A stretch of DNA of 64,000 nucleotides from an uncultured Clostridia bacterium (GCA_944362705.1 CALVTO010000001.1:211623-275622), one strand, 5' to 3'. Numbered from the stretch's first letter, positions 36,201 through 41,631 are shown. Program-made: numbers and translations. The notes: generated by a model from the sequence alone, not told the origin.

Positions 36201-38227
36201 ATGGTTTCTAATTCGGCTTTGGTAAAGTAGTTTGCAATGCTATCTACCGCTGCGCCTGTGTGCGTGTATTCAATTTTTGTAACAACATCAGACGAAACAA
36301 TGTTTACAATGTTAGAAGCACCGCCTTCAATGATTTGGTAGGTAAAGGCAAATGCTTTAACATATTCGGTTTTTGTAGGGGTATAGGTGTCGTTGCTATT
36401 TCTTTCGCCTTGCAATATGTATTTACCTTCTGCGTATTGCGCCGTAATATCGTTATTATCAACCGATGCGTCTACTGCGTTAAGGCGTAGGTTTTGTGCG
36501 CGTTGCGTTAAGGTTTCGTTGTTCCAGGTAAAGTAAATTTGAGTGGTTACAGTATCGGTTAAGTTTTTCTTTGCAAGCAACTGGCCAAGTAACACCGAAA
36601 GTTCGTCGCCAAATTTTTGATTGGTTTCGGCAACGGTAAACGACATATCGTCGTTAATAGTAAGCGTGTACGTTTTGCCTTTTTCTAATGTAAGTAACCC
36701 AAGTGATGCCGTAGGCACAATTTCTAAAAGGGTAGAAGGGTTTTCTTCGGTTGGTACATATACAGAGGTATAGGCAAAGGTAGACGATGTTGTGTAAATG
36801 GTATAATCGCCTAAAACAAGTTCGCCTGCTTCGGTAATAGAGCAAGCAATTAAAGAGTTGTTAAGAGCAATAAACGAAGGAGCGGTGGTTTGGTTGCCTA
36901 AAAATACAAAACTATACTTTGCAAACTTTTCGGTAAGTGATGGGTTAGAAGGGTTGTTGTATTTTGCAACGTTTAAAACGTTGTCTAAAATAATCGATTG
37001 TTTATCGGAAGCAATGCTGTTTTTGTCTAGCGCTTTGTATGTGTTTGTGTCGGCTACGTTTATCCAGCCTTCTTGCACCGTGGTAGATGCCTTTGTAAGT
37101 GTTGCTGTATATGTTTTGCCGTCGGTAGCGGTGTAGGTGGTGGCGTAGGTTATGCCGTTGTTTTGTGAAGCAAAGGTAAGGGTAACCGTTTTGCTAACCG
37201 TTGTTTTTTCAGGCGTTGTGTATTGTGTTACCGTAAAGGTTAAAACTTGTTGTTTGCTTAAAACAGAAACATCTTCGCTAACTTCAATTGAAATTAGCGT
37301 AGGTGAAATTTCATTGAACCCTGCAAGGTAACGAATTTGCTTTAAAAGTAAAGCACTTGCGTTTTCGGCGGTAAGGGCAGTAAATGCAGGGTCGGAAGAA
37401 CTTGTTATGGTTAAAAAGCCATTATTTGTATAGTTGCTTGTGTTAGCAAGCGCGTAATAGGTTGCAAGGTTTTCTTGCTCGTTTGGGTTAATGTAGGTTA
37501 TGTTCGCGTTTACATACGTTTCTTTTCCGTTTTGCATATCTACGTTATAGTAGGTAGTGTAATTTTGTGTTTGTGAAACAAACGAAAAACCATAAGAGTT
37601 TACGGCTATATCTTGTGCAGTAATTACAGCATCGCCATCAAACGACATTTGGGTTTGGTGTTGCAAGCAATAGTAGCCTGTTGCCTGATTCCATAACATA
37701 AGGCGATTGATTTCTTGTGAGGTTTGTGTGTTGGATGGGTCTTTTACATATTCTTCTACTTTTTTAAGTTCTTCGGCGTATGTGCCTTCGGCTTTGGTGG
37801 CTTTTAAAAATTGCGTACCGGTTACGGTATCGGTATAAGAGGTTAGGTAGTATGCAGAATTGTTTTCTAGGTACTGAATACTATTTGGGTCACCCGTGAA
37901 AATAACGGTAGAGGTAGTGCCTGTGGTGGTTTGGTCACTGTTTACAAGGTATGTGTAACGGTTGTTGCCGTTAATAAGTTCGCTTTCATTTTTGCCCGAG
38001 TAACTATACGGAGAAAACGCCCAGCTGAATAAACCTGTGGACGAATCGAAATGAAACCATGGCGAAGTTATGCGCAATAAACCTTCGCTATCTTCTCCTG
38101 TAATGGTGCCTTTGTTAAAATTGTCTGCTATCGCGCAGCCACTAAATGTAAGCACCGAGCATAGCAAAATGCATATTGTGCCTAGCCATTGCTTAAAATT
38201 ACGCTTTCTTTTCACGTTGTGTTTCAT
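18269..38227 (-). CDS. Giant surface lipoprotein (~6,652 residues) with InlB/Flg_new-like repeats
   Basis: One uninterrupted frame of about 20 kb. ATG 38227 is preferred over an in-frame TTG at 38260 because AAGGGG lies before it and the product then begins with a clean lipoprotein signal: basic residues 3-12, hydrophobic 15-28, and FSGC with the lipid-bearing Cys31. The body is rich in Asn, Thr, Tyr and Ser and is predicted mostly beta. Scattered segments of the form F(x)GW(Y/F)...VxAxF/Y (for example FEGWYIGNKLLS, FAGWFLDEYTPIS, FIGWYQEIRTN, FMGWYERSLLHA) match InlB B-repeat/Flg_new folds of adhesins. About 40 residues before the C-terminus is a ~65-residue Ala/Ile/Val/Lys-rich helical stretch (VGAVATAIKAATKAILKVAG), unlike the rest and possibly membrane-active. 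Likely a very long adhesin or cell-contact protein; binding partner unknown. Confidence 0.88.
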   Translation of the reverse strand: MKHNVKRKRNFKQWLGTICILLCSVLTFSGCAIADNFNKGTITGEDSEGLLRITSPWFHFDSSTGLFSWAFSPYSYSGKNESELINGNNRYTYLVNSDQTTTGTTSTVIFTGDPNSIQYLENNSAYYLTSYTDTVTGTQFLKATKAEGTYAEELKKVEEYVKDPSNTQTSQEINRLMLWNQATGYYCLQHQTQMSFDGDAVITAQDIAVNSYGFSFVSQTQNYTTYYNVDMQNGKETYVNANITYINPNEQENLATYYALANTSNYTNNGFLTITSSSDPAFTALTAENASALLLKQIRYLAGFNEISPTLISIEVSEDVSVLSKQQVLTFTVTQYTTPEKTTVSKTVTLTFASQNNGITYATTYTATDGKTYTATLTKASTTVQEGWINVADTNTYKALDKNSIASDKQSIILDNVLNVAKYNNPSNPSLTEKFAKYSFVFLGNQTTAPSFIALNNSLIACSITEAGELVLGDYTIYTTSSTFAYTSVYVPTEENPSTLLEIVPTASLGLLTLEKGKTYTLTINDDMSFTVAETNQKFGDELSVLLGQLLAKKNLTDTVTTQIYFTWNNETLTQRAQNLRLNAVDASVDNNDITAQYAEGKYILQGERNSNDTYTPTKTEYVKAFAFTYQIIEGGASNIVNIVSSDVVTKIEYTHTGAAVDSIANYFTKAELETILKTNIANSKLNNKAENARVLPTVSIMQDGVEYIYYPVVVPSVSGDETAGANTNYQLTIDDNRTVNIWFLQETTVEINGVYHTVLRKAPEEHIRARVKESISTNNTTESGEAIDLSAIIANNMYIEFSPRLTNGTTTRNLKVRALALADTNRANSAYSNNIKYNAYKMSFTTYSPNSITIDYGELMYNSNKYYFYNVNTTYDKVLGKEMVTQLTGFFAEGTLVSVSRTTPEEGQEARDEAFADISLTATSSLNDYLRKEYSYALQSWSVNQKALNTFACSSTLSFNLTGTMSQQNIYNVMLSKSLLNDNVFFGVGSTVKGASVVVADSTQPYYVAVNNKATDPSTVYVKSSSNVQGCNFYANYTKIDNFSITGTVYNSEDLMGGASSSFSGQISYGLTDSASSFNLNSLNEFSVVGLSLEQSLYFKGVYDNTVSAPSSTGYGYYFFLSDYVTALKNNVYQLPVIRSMGSISVFGDMESTGLIATKFHESTNLIVNVVAPSENDPLPNGTSYEVIKSITSSVDQNGYVVTTVIISVLVPDDSMLLAYNIDTNSVGYSSTRSFADASGNVVVLNEKSGTIYGAVLTLADGTTEVLKPTQINLTTAENDGLDTLTIKHSTIAESVVFTEVVTLVSDSAIVAPVYNTGIQTKYENSGSNPLPIYVTYDVQSANGWYFYTAPIGEPSTTNGSIDFYAEELALSYTSDCENALKNLTQYIVSGTVLEQYLNTTLSETATDPEKIKHAYANLLGTRIVSNKYYFVKPLEEAKDALLSQQVQSGNVSKTISILTLYTQDGKLFNGSYKTEELLDGTYTFTVTDASSSVLYTHVNNTDTNYPNGTIAVNGDKVVNLASLGYATSANGTAVKVSSLANASVSASFIDVTTGVSYTSEFVNITKNTNFANLTFTFTRYITDENGNYIVDEETNEYKKVTFTKSINDPELDITFTYLNEDTTTPTSLSNAWVFVPSSQINDISTYIANNKNNLTYVSTSITYTSTLRYYYTTTDENGALVENDLVAKFETQTMEVEEGVITRKAVLKEDATDIVVLGKHYIDGVISRYNPTFSAWATTSEEDPETSDTSASIIGNKNGYYYLDYSSANSLSKGFPGVKYLDGAPYPNPVLIFNVRHKINEHSEISVGLLVKNVYQAELLGSFADTSTSSTFMDFTSFAFRSSEENLENSELLHSHAYVLRLQPSGFDYLYTNIHYRDESNQQLNTYLPLKIADIKVVETDNGTYKLVYTGSALAPNGSYYYHEGDTVAVRWYNHTNNIYEEKTEFTAEEFEQLIIWSTSSNLIDNVGYQDIHTYYEGSDGRIHFTSDGATDAPCYGLANISSGDIHNGNQYDYSEVLFAGTATAFRSTVPGLIGEINSASSGTMFDPNIWGYFINNMYPITISANSDTVNSPYFITNQETVVFVANPYLQFESSSSTSGVASQGVLYRFKEWRIFERYNESIMYRAYNQEAAYSRYLNNAIFTFAPSTSGRYLILPVYERVYQVNVGTGVVGNTENTATNNTTFTPNQGGSITITYDHTTGTYVSLDNVTREEIQRKLFFIEYLEAFKQANISTIFTQTFLFAKINASGDASTIDLMLDTSMANYFTYFAYNSTTQAYNFMFNGQDTVQSSLTVPNGENSSVTFYAYELILDDYGTYYIQYKDQQIALTASNIQTIYKYNEQGKVVAETEFPTFDDEILPYIYNYVNVGFTATSTVYGNSQKTIYFTVENNQLYPTTVSFNDGGEATFTKNTNPVANLFTKNFNFVGTYLSTDYITFNNGWNMPDVNDYESEEDPAYEDALHKYQTQVIWGTTYFDRDTYIQITARANLGYRLYNFYFATYNATLQRYVFDASMTINDYLVANAATLSYADQIVPAYYNSHNNTYYFDSNYQNPVPDSYLDAVRGSFIQSIGASGEYYYTQVYFNAQNNKYYFDSAYTILAKVNGAEVTESMVTEKTYLSAITPVVEYDTDNTTVLSTRYYLNGVEVYLNPEDGNYYREISDGNYTVHDGTLTIKTLHENVAIVATFKEVYQQFIFAEPESASGIKITDIYYYNAYGEDKNNRTDIYANVQVDEVVNGFSSSAISIPLKAQAGATTEESTTLYNLLASGKYTNKLFLNSTGGLVSDYAFGSYSGKHISSEQAQQQGITLSNMNMYFDQDCEIFVVVRVNAENKLETHSMGTNPNYVIECVVEPTETYLTQLQSGNANAREKYTYYILRYTYNRAPSNPYYSYITHPYRGPNIASDMANATIEEQKQYYTDYEKKILKPFIEAGSSNFINLSTIELFNITVTTSIVGTQSEHDILLGDFFAVAGYGTTQLLGFNPPTTVDSFTEYVNAYGQEFSTYLQSFDIIGGNASSINIYKATTNAEQITEYVVNNNYTYTWQNLVAARDTGIIFSTFNTGENTGASYDADLGLFIQQDEQGNKHYYRFMGWYERSLLHAYTDANGNRVEIWSDYNYQESAGGSAEYSHMIIADADKQIMAVYKEVVPFAFTYNPQEARVNFSYTTDSLGNAFKVTEENGFTTLSGYVDVDFSMDVQIVPVGGYRYDNISLHVNGAHITTWETYTRNNVTLDLTGKLANTNPKHMLKETLTLKTTSKENGSIVHDGASNIELDGLYATNGPANFTLTMQEITPISIRTHGYKETHSITLTNNAGQTFALKGKTIVTNTLLDDTQNPVAYDAKTNTIAFYQDAGTENRYIYKISLNASEDETLNGYFVNNDTTNPYPTQNKNGSTYTLSPKTDIHKQGQLLYATVQGTTSLEFNFTDAFSKGYITKAVISITSGGGYLQNSVFVQEDIEFTDLTTPTGTYVFDNETHITIELYRKVSINDITIEVKWQINKTQNINGKHYALTGYENVGSGTTNIENESVASLPSTITPIFMKSTPLMQTSTFAQMATPAWATFVTALASRSLSLANPTFTASLQNGEAVKGYFEKVSNNILRVTFTYATLTIAFDKNVIVTHEDGSVGYIPMENTYVTKATLETNEGYVFENTNGNFTQSTAKKNVYTLENVLFYQNGTYSDVFANLAFSLARTITVVANPSDLSSDIGIYTSANANNSVTQITYTGQAYLHLKVNLPENKKPYYTFEGWYIGNKLLSTSADFDITSVLSNYQTSITVEARFATFVSVNLALNFSGLPTNVQPTGTLFTINVQSGTVYLNNALLKLGVHEITLSYFTAYGSTLRFSSNAQFTIQGNNISYQDATYTFAGFTQNELLNGGSTEIDQGSFLVNTSSTTNVAKLTLNYVQNITFTLNKVMQDKTVITSTRAYFEAIITHSSFPHLAQYYQVFASGETIHTYYDANLTLSLYYDTSMFTYNVNHASNISNGFTFTEGNQEAISATYNKLTYNAKTLASASHHNFTFTFTTYAQMNFELQENVLLWQYYDATQEGWQNIPASGTLMVTNLSSVDIRLQLLHTQTITFVLDSITVNGLVLPVAEATITQDDNGNTYYEFRDIAVTTAHISAQVTPAYEITLQRYIDGMLQASTQLPLYIAHRHIQTETVPALTNAQGVYIAPTGSAVHIVAEQNNAYLFAGFTVYSMQGEVLDILPANTTDAYITFTPTEPCMVRAEYVSLYSIATFTETRGSFTNTQVGGSISVSSQELYNQATQNTPFTVAVQANAGFTTQAIVLTYVENGTTVTKIFTPETFANGEFTINNGNGTFDIPYSAEQITFTAIFAQQRNVTVTIQTINGANGTVTINGQTINSGETLTFTYNQALECIASADQGYVFAGWFLDEYTPISYNETLSMLATEVWLHNANQTREINMIAKFNTSIPSYNSHTSMSVAVLQADGSIAWQTNTLEWLTQNGNTYGYKEKQGYTFIGWYQEIRTNISNYLPVSAQSTYTLPVENKGEVLMVAMYAQNKQITQTYTYQTWQTTHTWESAVGYVTQVGNVQTDAGQQVQTNVTLPERTNTQLTITNANGIFENVTQTQGTNASITIIFTQTMYELTVEVYLPNGSLATQEQLTAWLLGNGSGTYAQNSNMFVGLTLEGTNYAIASITNNAGLQVGFQNTFTFTLTQHTTITYTLKNIPQVEKPENGTEIVDGAYHHYTFNAPAGYILSEVTIGETTYTLEQLKGLSGVQNLSFTYGYASFNASTNVAGTFNPTTMVTGVAFSISEEDFANVTASVTLQQILQINVSTSLQNDASAMYYIPYTSSLNLTPWLNQYPGVNFAVYVNGILQADSTNVTVEAYTYALQVYFEEITSSEYTIVLQDADGNTFPDGERLLMVNDETYANNGKITLSTGTFYNIGLINGYAQTYTLQSMKYTNGLGEVVTVKFTQAQNNTWSYPAEGIQAGSFITFTIAEQQNSFSIFIPIPWNELTQNEKITNAQTLAELLFANNNTDVLASIDEFTLTEQSNGVWLVATYPATLAGSLTLYPLQQSALEFLENRYTYVSTKTGENNVTDATDISIKMENMHQTYYINYTQEKAVYLASNRDKLNDEISITIQTNDNQYNNSISLAGFTFGEETARYYRFYIPANKVIHFTFFTDTDGNISDMSLFEIVMKNSSANIADFLDLYTSTERNIQKNKDAYHNIQIQLNNPEQTLHKRSATLTVQNATVLFLDFERMQESIPDGYFIHGGVGSVIKKDQDAVLNPNFSSTFNGGYYNFTTNGNYTVTQEKDSSYYIDTTTGLEKVEGSTNTYQPSSLNGGEVGVATNKTQTITFNAQVFGSTNTLVFKDTGETLTYAQQITLKQIDNKLYATRDGKNAEVVVKSSRSAINLETFKITANEQRLGEQNTTFTYQVNQTVKLTAYKQTNYRFVGFIAYMSNGTTVNLPYEQSMDNTSIVYTTTLTVVGSIEQIEILYEGQISQITLRQIEISQESFDPSATGYTLSYNGKTPTYKGSFESKEDILKAAVANKNTYIAGNYSSSFVGSIPDASMTALWTQILQNTFKTASNISPNTVFMAYYDGTSVNIYHFNTIMLNEEGIVDLQWIVVSYLVTESQTQNEDGSTKTTHTFDMMNSYLGYTKGSLLVRESVTLSAYAYQYGEHIGWSLPNGLTNDIYDEDTVVTAQSVQNPTITQALTNHISTNLGNVVTFTIPNSVTIFTYFTTMRYLVTVDFADMENVTTNTYDSNNTNYLVFDTSNETYQEFFDSYYDVFGDYRVRIENGNQIVNEELGIKAPSIAANTLQLVRQSWLDMSLSKQNKQLIMNEKFAEDYFGVRNQQFALRVPQCVTNTTNLPTVNGSALYTYDMIDWGMYGASKQLSNFLQYFTEDDEGNLKLKENLLTITYNHTKFTNYSLQITQNTSTENNVNVTGSIAIKFYIYANTGTGFGPLEIQGNPLLDSAYEIKNTVITYSDGSQKTFLGDNNTATGNVIVKNEEHNIAEKTSDTVKAVNLAAGFNQWIYSEMTYDANGNPTKVVEPENVTITFIQSAKSSNVNTSVNLGTSLYTYQLLGQVNGSNNMADYTLSGYATKYLKLLEHASKAQNQSNLYRLFGNDWKTAEKYGTLGVKNGEYYSNNSSIYSNYDITILKNAEYHAQTVRMWLDYYNAKGSNYYYTTLLFMQLYQIMLSTQLTDLYYQEGDDASAIVYSLKDNFADYIEDKLSNPLTNAEKTVQLSIDTSSLIVANDNPVYFTGTISVPNFYNISANVNVGNIEFYASQIISAQDNNDTAKLETLWKNLFSGTLEIPIVYINIQSLYGSYFTQDGGYDIYSNNELLRILLTMDNSITLFDQVIVNTAFNEQYQMQLNDPVANTEADRKDKWFPWWTIEEGVQYHPDDAEKAYSYYFPGSLEVQTTSQEQTLIIKSELSKDRENNEAIIENYTDSLRNAFAYAFPNSYALFKSSQADAERSTVDFTTKNTYCNSMITNFTLFNLKTITYDELFNGGGVGINISATCKIYQGGDEDTAYDDLCITKIYEYNPVPWDIYWVRVVTQVAEVIFDAVSIATGVGAVATAIKAATKAILKVAGKAIIKQIVKFAAKSMLAYTVARTVYSMAVKLPNPFTDPIADAKSKNPVYMDDIILIADKNGVPNYTV

Positions 38228-38293
38228 ACCCCAAAACCCCTTTTGCTTAGTGTTTTTCAAAACGCCCTATATATTCTATATAGCGCTTTACTT

Positions 38294-38321
38294 ATTTTAG
38301 CATAAAAGGTCGAACAAGCAA
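38294..38321 (-). promoter_or_regulatory. Possible promoter of the giant lipoprotein gene
   Basis: On the minus strand TTGCTT, 16 bases, TAAAAT. Match is moderate; it lies about 70 bases before the start codon. Confidence 0.4.
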
Positions 38322-38940
38322 AGCAAATAGAGAATAATTTATAAAAAAGTTATATTTCGTTTGCGGGGTGTTTTTACGTGTTGTTTTAGACAGTAGTGCA
38401 TGGCGTGTAAGTGCGCGGAAATGTTTGTAAGTTTTTTGAAAAAATGTTGTAAAAATATATTAGCTTATTCATTTGTAAATAAATTACTACATGTTTTGTA
38501 GTCATTGTTTTATCAGGCTTTTTTGCAAAAAAAATGGCAAAATTGCCTGTTTTTAACTTAAATTTCATAAATTATTGTGTATTTTTGCAGTTTTTTGCTA
38601 TTTTGTGTAGCGCTTTGTCTGTATGCGTTTGGCACAAAAAACACATATAAAAACAATTTTGTGGTATGGTACATATGTGCAAAAAACATGCGCTTATGTT
38701 TGTGTTGAGGGTAAAAGCGCAAGCGGTGTAAAAGGGCATGGGCGTATGTATCATGGTTTCTACTTTTGTTGATTTGCTTCTGTTTTTTTGTGGCTAGCTT
38801 TACTTGTTTTGCTTGCTTTATGCTAGAGTTTTCTGCTTTTGTCGTTTGCCTTCGGTTTGTGTCGAGTTTTTTCTAAAATTAAAAAAATAAATCATTTCCA
38901 GGTGAAAATTGTACACATACACATGTCCACTTTAAAAGTT
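38322..38940. other. Intergenic region between the giant gene and the phage-derived region
   Basis: No gene supported. It holds a degenerate start of the 158-bp repeat near 38390, AT-rich sequence with weak hairpins (38534-38555), and leads into the SOS-box promoter area. The small minus-strand frames of 60 residues lack binding sites. Confidence 0.5.
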
Positions 38941-38955
38941 TATTCTATTTTTATA

Positions 38956-38967
38956 GAACAAATGTTC
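38956..38967. promoter_or_regulatory. LexA/SOS-type box
   Basis: GAAC-AAAT-GTTC, inside the palindrome TAGAACAAATGTTCTA, matches the Gram-positive LexA (DinR) consensus GAAC-N4-GTTC. It lies 25 bases before the first small gene of the phage-derived region, where it would overlap or abut the promoter. Match is direct; LexA control is inferred. Confidence 0.65.
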
Positions 38968-38991
38968 TAAATTTTTTAAGGAGGTTTTTTT

Positions 38992-39216
38992 ATGATATCT
39001 ATGCAAAATGTATATGCGCCAACGCGCACGCAAAAGGGTGCTGGTAAAATGGTAACTTTGCATCGTAAAAGCCGAGGCAAACTTGTGCGCACACGAACAA
39101 AAACCGTGGGCAGACTTTGTGGTAGATACTACATTGGGGTAAACCGTGGCATTTTAGATTTAAAATATGCTTTAAAAATTAAAAAGTTTGCACACCCCGT
39201 TATAAAAGAAGTGTAG
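38992..39216 (+). CDS. Small basic protein (74 residues) behind the SOS-type box
   Basis: Starts at ATG 38992 after a perfect AAGGAGG. Residues 10-50 carry about fifteen Arg/Lys (GKMVTLHRKSRGKLVRTRTKTVGR), so it probably binds nucleic acid. I do not recognise the family. It is the first gene after the SOS-type palindrome and just ahead of a possible phage regulator, which suggests an early or switch function, but nothing in the protein proves it. Confidence 0.6.
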   Translation: MISMQNVYAPTRTQKGAGKMVTLHRKSRGKLVRTRTKTVGRLCGRYYIGVNRGILDLKYALKIKKFAHPVIKEV

Positions 39217-39298
39217 TTTGTTTTTGCGTATGTCCCGTTGCGTAGAACAAACATAAAAAAGCGAAATGAATAAATCATTATTTTTCAAGGAGAAAATT

Positions 39299-39994
39299 AT
39301 GTGTATATATATTGGTACAACTTGCGTGGCGAAAACAGATGCCACAAGTAAACATTTATTAGCGTGGGCGCGTTTGCCACAAAATGGTAAAAAAATAACA
39401 TTAAGCAATCTTAAACCGCTTTCTTACCGTAAACTTTCTTACATTCCGTGCAGTTTGTTAACGCCTAGCAAACCTTCTAAGCGTATGCTTACACAAACGT
39501 ACGATACGTTTTGCGAGCCAACGCAAAGCGTGCAAAACCGTAGAGAGCAAATTAAATATCAAATACGAAAACTTTTAGATGTAGCAAAAACAATTCCGCA
39601 AAAAATTCAGGTGCTAGATAGGCAAATTCAACATCGTAAATTTGGCTTTCAAACAGATTACTCTTACCAAGCCACGCATACGGCGTTGTGTCAGGTAGAA
39701 AATTTAGTTGAGTTATTAGAACAACGCAACCAGTTACTAAACGCGTGGGTTTGGTTAAAGCAAATTGCGCATAAATTAAACATGGCAGATTTTGAATTAT
39801 TGCGAGATGTATATTTGCGTAAATTACCTAAACCGGTTATGTTGTATAGGCAATCGTGTTCTATACGCTCGTTGTATAGAAAAATGAACGACTTAATTAA
39901 AAAACTAACCAACTTGGCATTACAGCAACAGTGCAAGCCAAGTATGTTAGCTATGTTTAATAAGGCAACGCATATTCGCACAACGTACGCGTAA
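39299..39994 (+). CDS. Possible ArpU/RinA-like phage transcription regulator
   Basis: A 231-residue protein; ATG 39299 is chosen for AAGGAG ten bases upstream rather than the ATG at 39266. Residues ~85-165 are helical and basic (QIKYQIRKLLDVAKTIPQKIQVLDRQI). Residues ~170-215 read FELLRDVYLRKLPKPVMLYRQ then SIRSLYRKMNDLIKKL, a spacing like the sigma-region-4-type helix-turn-helix of phage ArpU/RinA late-gene activators, which end in '(S)xRTxYRxxxxALxKL'. Place, just ahead of the packaging genes, would suit a late activator. Match is by eye and weak; a plain structural or DNA-binding protein remains possible. Confidence 0.4.
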   Translation: MCIYIGTTCVAKTDATSKHLLAWARLPQNGKKITLSNLKPLSYRKLSYIPCSLLTPSKPSKRMLTQTYDTFCEPTQSVQNRREQIKYQIRKLLDVAKTIPQKIQVLDRQIQHRKFGFQTDYSYQATHTALCQVENLVELLEQRNQLLNAWVWLKQIAHKLNMADFELLRDVYLRKLPKPVMLYRQSCSIRSLYRKMNDLIKKLTNLALQQQCKPSMLAMFNKATHIRTTYA

Positions 39995-40163
39995 AAGAGA
40001 ATTTGTGTGTATGCATGCGAACCACACAACATGCGTATGCGTGTTGCGTGGTGCGTATGAATATATGTGTTTCATGTGCGTGTGCTGTATGTATGGGCTT
40101 TATGCATGTGCTGTATGTATAGGCGTATGTCTGTTTATACCCTCGTTGTGTTTATGTTGCAAA
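39995..40163. other. Spacer with short GT-rich direct repeats
   Basis: TGTGCTGTATGTAT occurs twice within 40 bases (around 40080-40120). No gene seen. Confidence 0.4.
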
Positions 40164-40194
40164 AAAATAGCGTAGGTTGTGCGCTATTTTTTTT
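40164..40194. terminator. Two-way terminator between converging genes
   Basis: AAAATAGCG, nine-base loop, CGCTATTTTTTTT, with A and T runs on both sides. Confidence 0.85.
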
Positions 40195-40311
40195 ATGCAA
40201 ACCATATGGTAGTGCAAGTGTTTTTTAATTATATGTAAAGTTGTTGTAGGTTAATTTCGTGCATAAAACAGGCGTATGCGTTATGTACAAGTTGTTTGCA
40301 AGCTACTAATT

Positions 40312-41631
40312 TTAAAAATCTTCTGCCGATGTTTTTTCAATAAATCTATGTTTTTCTTTTCGCTCTGTGGCTACGTCTTTTAATGTTTGTGTAGGGCTTG
40401 CTTGAAACCAATTATGTTTTTGCTTAGCTGTAAATGTTCTCGATTGTAATATGTGTGCGTTAGGGTTTACATCGGGTAAAGTTGGGGTGTTTTCGTACTC
40501 GGGCAAGAAGTGTGTTTTGGGTTGTTTTTCTGTGGTTAATTTTATATGGGTTTGTCGTTTTCCGTGCTCGTGCGTAGGGTAAATGGTGTATTCGGCAGGT
40601 ATGTCTGCACGTGTGGTGGTTAAAGGTATTTCATGCATTTGCGTGCTGTTTTTTGCGAAATTTGCATTGTTTTGCATAGAATTTGCTAACATTTTGCGTT
40701 TTTTATAATGAACCAACAATAAAATGGCAACAAGCACACAAGGAAGAATACTTACAAGTAGCAGTATCCATTTTTGTGGCAAAAACGTTTGGTTGTTTGT
40801 GTTTGTTGTGTCTGTTGGTTGGGTAACGGGCGTGTCGGTTTCTGTGTTTTGCGGTATGGGGGTTAAGTTTTGCACGCGGGCGCTATACACGTAGCCTGTG
40901 TATACAATGGTAGGGTCGGTAACAGGGGAGTAGTGGCAGTAATACCAAATGTCGTTGTTGCTTCCGCCCGATGCGTCGCCATGCGTTTGCGCAATGTAGG
41001 TAAGCGTTGCGTTGCTGGGTAAAATATATTCAATATTACTTTCTAGTAGCATGGGTGTGGAACGTAATTGCGTACCTTCACTTAACGAGAAAGAAATATT
41101 TTTTAGTACAGGGTTTTCTGGCACAAAACTAACCTTAGTAACGCTTTGTGGTAAAATGTACCCAATGGTTTGGTTGTAGTTTACTTTATAAACATTACCT
41201 TGCTCGTAAAGTATTTCTACAAAATAGGTTTCGGGTATTTCAAAATAAATATTGTAACTTTCGTTGTTGGTAACATCGGCGGTTTTGTAAAGTGTGCAGT
41301 TGGCATGTGCTTTAGCGTATTTGCTTTCTTGTGCTACATGTATTTGCGGTGTGTATGTGGGTATGTTTTGTTGCTCAAAAATGCGTGGCGGTGCGCTGTG
41401 GGTTGCAAGCAACATTTGCTTATTTTGTAAAGCTATCGGGGGTAGATTAGTGTTTTCTTGTGTGCGTGTTTTACTTTCAATGGCTGTGTCGTTTATGTTT
41501 GCGTACGCTTTGCGTGAATAAACCTTTCCGCAAACCAAACCGCAAATACATAAGGCAACTATCATATACAAAGAAAGGTGTATGTTGGCGTGCGGGGTTA
41601 TTTTATAAATACTTTTTAAAATGTGTTTCAT
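40312..41631 (-). CDS. Bitopic membrane protein with extracellular SH3-like domains
   Basis: A 439-residue protein read opposite to the phage genes around it. A signal or first helix lies at residues ~20-37 (LSLYMIVALCICGLVCG), a second helix at ~292-311 (WILLLVSILPCVLVAILLLV) followed by KKRK, leaving ~125 residues inside the cell. The outer part (~95-270) has two SH3-like segments: YKVNYNQTIGYILPQSVTKV, and a longer one with LRSTPML and WYYCHYSPVTDP...GYVYSARV. The same plan is seen in the 615-residue protein next to the giant lipoprotein. The inner tail is polar, without a known domain. ATG has AGGAG before it. It may be a host gene caught in the region or a prophage-carried surface gene. 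Confidence 0.72.
   Translation of the reverse strand: MKHILKSIYKITPHANIHLSLYMIVALCICGLVCGKVYSRKAYANINDTAIESKTRTQENTNLPPIALQNKQMLLATHSAPPRIFEQQNIPTYTPQIHVAQESKYAKAHANCTLYKTADVTNNESYNIYFEIPETYFVEILYEQGNVYKVNYNQTIGYILPQSVTKVSFVPENPVLKNISFSLSEGTQLRSTPMLLESNIEYILPSNATLTYIAQTHGDASGGSNNDIWYYCHYSPVTDPTIVYTGYVYSARVQNLTPIPQNTETDTPVTQPTDTTNTNNQTFLPQKWILLLVSILPCVLVAILLLVHYKKRKMLANSMQNNANFAKNSTQMHEIPLTTTRADIPAEYTIYPTHEHGKRQTHIKLTTEKQPKTHFLPEYENTPTLPDVNPNAHILQSRTFTAKQKHNWFQASPTQTLKDVATERKEKHRFIEKTSAEDF

Noticed and set aside
18366..37136. Many plus-strand frames of 60-115 residues inside the giant gene
   Set aside because: They are shadows of the long minus-strand gene, without binding sites or plausible composition.
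18269..38260. Start of the giant lipoprotein at TTG 38260
   Set aside because: ATG 38227 has AAGGGG before it and yields a standard lipoprotein signal.
38386..38754. Two 60-residue minus-strand frames between the giant gene and the phage region
   Set aside because: No binding sites, no conserved look, and repeat-derived sequence at one end.
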